From: Opitutales bacterium
Lineage (GTDB): Bacteria; Verrucomicrobiota; Verrucomicrobiia; Opitutales; UBA953
Length of the DNA stretch: 62,500 nucleotides
NCBI GenBank assembly: GCA_030725715.1
Contig: JANRFG010000015.1
Location: forward strand, 1-62,500
Reading direction: 5' to 3'
Both the position numbers and the translations under genes were made by a program. Of the stretch, positions 60,325 through 62,500 are shown one piece after another. The notes below the pieces were generated by a model. The model searched no databases. It was not told where the DNA came from and saw only the letters and a list, made by a program, of their open reading frames with translations. Numbering within the stretch: the first letter of the stretch is position 1; every line of letters starts with the position of its first letter.

Positions 60325-61701
60325 ATGCGAATCAAGGTCAAGCAGGCGCTCGCCGCCGAGCAGCCGCTTACGGGTGTCACGGTCTCGGGCTGGGTCCGCA
60401 CCCGTCGCGACGCCAAGGACTTCTCCTTCGTCGAGCTCAACGACGGTTCCTGCTTCAAGAACCTCCAGGTGGTCGTGGACGCCGGGGCTCTGGGGGGCGA
60501 ACACCTGAAAGACGCGCTGACGGGCTCTTCTGTCAGCGTGGACGGCGAGCTGGTGCCGTCGCCGGCCAAGGGCCAGAAGTGGGAGCTCAAGGCCTCGGCC
60601 TTCCGCTTGCTCGGGCGGGCCGACGAGACTTTCCCGCTCCAGAAGAAAGGGCACACGGTCGAATTCCTGCGGACCATCCCGCATCTGCGTGCCCGCACCA
60701 ATCGCCTCGGATCGATGATGCGCGTCCGCAGCCGCATGGCCATGGCCGTGCATGAGTTCTTCCAGCAGCGCGGCTTCGCCTATGTGCACACGCCGATCGT
60801 GACGGCCAGTGACTGCGAAGGCGCCGGCGAGCTCTTCCGTGTGACGACGCTCGATCCGGTCGCGCCGCCGAAGACCCCCGAGGGCAAGGTCGACTGGGCC
60901 GCGGATTTCTTCGCCAAACAGGCGTATCTGACGGTCTCCGGCCAGCTCGAGGGCGAGACCCTCGCGTGCGCCTTGGGCGATGTCTATACGTTCGGGCCGA
61001 CGTTCCGGGCCGAGAATTCGCACACGAGCCGTCACGCCAGTGAGTTCTGGATGATCGAGCCGGAGATGGCTTTCTGCGACCTCGAGGGCGACATGCGTTG
61101 CGCCGAGGAACTGGTGAAACACCTCGTAAAGACGGCCTTGGAGCAATGCGCCGATGAGCTCGAATTCTTCAATGCCTTCGTCGACAAAGGCCTCCTGGAG
61201 CGCCTGCGTTTCGTGGCCGAACGGCCGTTCGCCCGCGTGACCTATACCGCGGCCGTGGAGCTTCTGCTCAAGTCTGGTCGCAAGTTCGAGTATCCGGTCG
61301 TCTGGGGCGAGAACCTCCAGTCCGAGCACGAGCGCTACCTCACCGAGGAGCACTTCAAGTGCCCCGTGACCGTCCGCGACTATCCGAAGGCCGCGAAGCC
61401 CTTCTATATGCGCCAGAACGATGACGGGAAGACCGTCGCCGCCATGGACGTGCTCGTGCCCGGCGTCGGTGAGATCGTCGGTGGCAGTCAGCGCGAAGAG
61501 CGCCTGGATCGACTCGTCGCGGCCATGCAGGCCCACGGCCTCGATCTGGAAGGCTATGGCTGGTATATCGACACGCGTCGCTTCGGCTCCGTCCCGCATG
61601 CCGGTTTCGGCCTCGGCTTCGAGCGTCTGCTGATGTTCGTGACCGGCGAAGGCAATATCCGCGACGTCATCGCGTACCCGCGGACGCCCGGCCACGCCTG
61701 A
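60325..61701 (+). CDS. asnS: Asparaginyl-tRNA synthetase
   Basis: A 458-residue class IIb synthetase. The anticodon-binding OB fold ([21 protein letters not shown]) leads to the catalytic core, with motif 2 [21 protein letters not shown] and motif 3 [15 protein letters not shown], the latter with the ATP-binding Arg. It charges tRNA-Asn, whose gene lies at 16356. The start at ATG 60325 is chosen because the longer open frame to the left is antisense to tal. It is divergent from tal. The stop lies 7 bp from the convergent protease gene. Confidence 0.95.
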   Translation: MRIKVKQALAAEQPLTGVTVSGWVRTRRDAKDFSFVELNDGSCFKNLQVVVDAGALGGEHLKDALTGSSVSVDGELVPSPAKGQKWELKASAFRLLGRADETFPLQKKGHTVEFLRTIPHLRARTNRLGSMMRVRSRMAMAVHEFFQQRGFAYVHTPIVTASDCEGAGELFRVTTLDPVAPPKTPEGKVDWAADFFAKQAYLTVSGQLEGETLACALGDVYTFGPTFRAENSHTSRHASEFWMIEPEMAFCDLEGDMRCAEELVKHLVKTALEQCADELEFFNAFVDKGLLERLRFVAERPFARVTYTAAVELLLKSGRKFEYPVVWGENLQSEHERYLTEEHFKCPVTVRDYPKAAKPFYMRQNDDGKTVAAMDVLVPGVGEIVGGSQREERLDRLVAAMQAHGLDLEGYGWYIDTRRFGSVPHAGFGLGFERLLMFVTGEGNIRDVIAYPRTPGHA

Positions 61702-61708
61702 TCTCGGC

Positions 61709-62500
61709 TTACTGAGCGCGGGTCAGCCGGAGGATCGCCTTGGCCGTCGCGCAGTTATGCCGCACCATCTGCTGGCTCGGCGTCGTCGGCTTGGAGTCCT
61801 TGGAGGCCGTATGCGTGAGGGTAGGGGAGGTGAAGACCGGCGACGTCGAGGCCACCATGCCCACGGCGTTGCCGAAGGCATCCATCACCGGTCCTCCGCT
61901 CGAGCCGCGTGCCCAGTCGGCGGTGATCTGCATGAAGACGGATCCGTTGCGCTCAGGCTCGTTCATCCGGAAATAACGGGCGATGATGCCTTCCGAGATG
62001 AATCCGAAGGAGTTGGCCGGATGGCTGTAGCAACGGACCGGCGAGCCGGCGGGGGCGTCGTCGCGCAAGGGGAGGAATGCCAGGTCCTCGGCGTCGACGC
62101 GGAGCAGGGCGACGTCGTGGGCCTTGTCCGCTGCGAGGACTTCGCGCACCGGGAAGAAGCGGCCGTCGGCGGTCATCACGCCCATCGCTTCGGCATCGGC
62201 GGTCGCGGCCACGTGATGGTTGGTCGCGATGATGCCGTCCGCCGCGACGGCGAAGCCTGAGGCGAGCGTGTTGTGCCACTTCGAGCACTTGGCGCACTTA
62301 TAGGAGGCTCCGATGAGCACGGCGGCCTGGGCTCCGCGACGATAGATCTCCGCGCCATCGAGCGGAGCACCCGCAGCGGTGCGCGTGGTGAGACGTACCG
62401 CGTCGGTACGGGTACGCTTGCATTGTTCCAAGCGTAGGACTCGGCCGACGGCGACATCGCCTTTCTCCGCGAGCGCGTTGGTCTGTTGCTCCAGCTTGCG
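61709..62500 (-). CDS. Trypsin-like serine protease (5' end outside the window)
   Basis: An open frame enters from the right edge and runs to the stop at 61709. The catalytic triad is present: His in ATNHHVAAT, Asp in KAHDVALLRVD and Ser in RGSSGGPVMDAFG. It belongs to the S1/DegP-like trypsin fold. A YKCAKCSKWH pair of cysteines lies before the His. Residues upstream of the first TTG (RKLEQQTNALAEKGDVAVGR) show the gene extends off the window; that lead looks coiled-coil-like. No PDZ domain follows the protease, since the chain ends LRLTRAQ. It converges on asnS with a 7-bp gap. Confidence 0.83.
   Translation of the reverse strand, partial: RKLEQQTNALAEKGDVAVGRVLRLEQCKRTRTDAVRLTTRTAAGAPLDGAEIYRRGAQAAVLIGASYKCAKCSKWHNTLASGFAVAADGIIATNHHVAATADAEAMGVMTADGRFFPVREVLAADKAHDVALLRVDAEDLAFLPLRDDAPAGSPVRCYSHPANSFGFISEGIIARYFRMNEPERNGSVFMQITADWARGSSGGPVMDAFGNAVGMVASTSPVFTSPTLTHTASKDSKPTTPSQQMVRHNCATAKAILRLTRAQ

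Noticed and set aside
60325-60400. T-box or other riboswitch before asnS
   Set aside because: No T-box sequence (AGGGTGGNACCGCG) or specifier hairpin is seen in the 124-bp gap; only a small hairpin on the opposite strand.

Overview
The window is high-GC bacterial chromosome, most likely from the phylum Verrucomicrobiota (Opitutae-like) within the PVC superphylum. I infer this from the gene content. It has a 909-residue heme-binding 'membrane-bound dehydrogenase' with a C-terminal CxxCH, a Tat-exported TIM-barrel isomerase beside a PQQ-type sugar dehydrogenase, and sialidase/Kelch/NanA genes. It also has a tiny lysine/arginine-rich COX24-like protein, tandem ammonium channels, and a Gram-negative envelope set (BamA, Skp, LpxD, AsmA-like, YidC). 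Almost no start codon I inspected is preceded by a Shine-Dalgarno GGAGG.

Layout. 1-2.5 kb: the tail of an FAD oxidoreductase, an MFS transporter and a copper-type formylglycine-generating enzyme. 2.6-8 kb: pyrE, yidC, yebC, a Nudix hydrolase, tRNA-Val and eno. 8-10.8 kb: an exported alpha/beta hydrolase and two paralogous two-TM proteins. 10.8-16.2 kb: a minus-strand sialic-acid operon (Kelch, secreted Kelch, MFS, NanA-type lyase, sialidase). 16.3-18 kb: tRNA-Asn, the COX24-like small protein, a lipoprotein and an OGG-type glycosylase. 18-23.2 kb: an overlapping AsmA-like / FecCD permease / ATPase operon with no binding protein. 23.3-25.6 kb: a MerR-like gene and a VWA-domain gene with TGACAG repeats between them. 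25.7-30.2 kb: three ammonium transporter genes, each with a near-consensus sigma-54 promoter. 30.2-32.7 kb: an outer-membrane protein, small orphan ORFs, tRNA-Leu and HU. 32.8-37.9 kb: an exported oxidoreductase cluster. 38-47.5 kb: rplY-pth-rpsF-ssb-rplI, then dnaB-bamA-skp-lpxD-prs. 47.5-51.3 kb: an exported peroxiredoxin, then a tight fabZ-fabI-oleA-oleB operon. 51.5-56.7 kb: gyrB-gyrA. 56.7-62.5 kb: two RNA methyltransferases, a small membrane protein, tal, asnS and a serine protease cut by the window edge.

How it fits together. The organism appears to scavenge host or algal glycans (sialidase operon, sulfatase-activating enzyme) and to respond to nitrogen limitation through RpoN (three amt genes). 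It appears to make head-to-head condensed fatty-acid products (OleA/OleB beside FabZ/FabI). The remainder is core translation, replication and envelope machinery.

The points I consider most worth a second look are the three sigma-54 promoters lying only about 16-20 nt before their amt start codons, the fabZ-fabI-oleA-oleB operon without oleC or oleD, the MerR-like/VWA pair with its repeat array, and the in-frame duplicated 3' end of tal. No CRISPR array, insertion sequence or prophage was seen.
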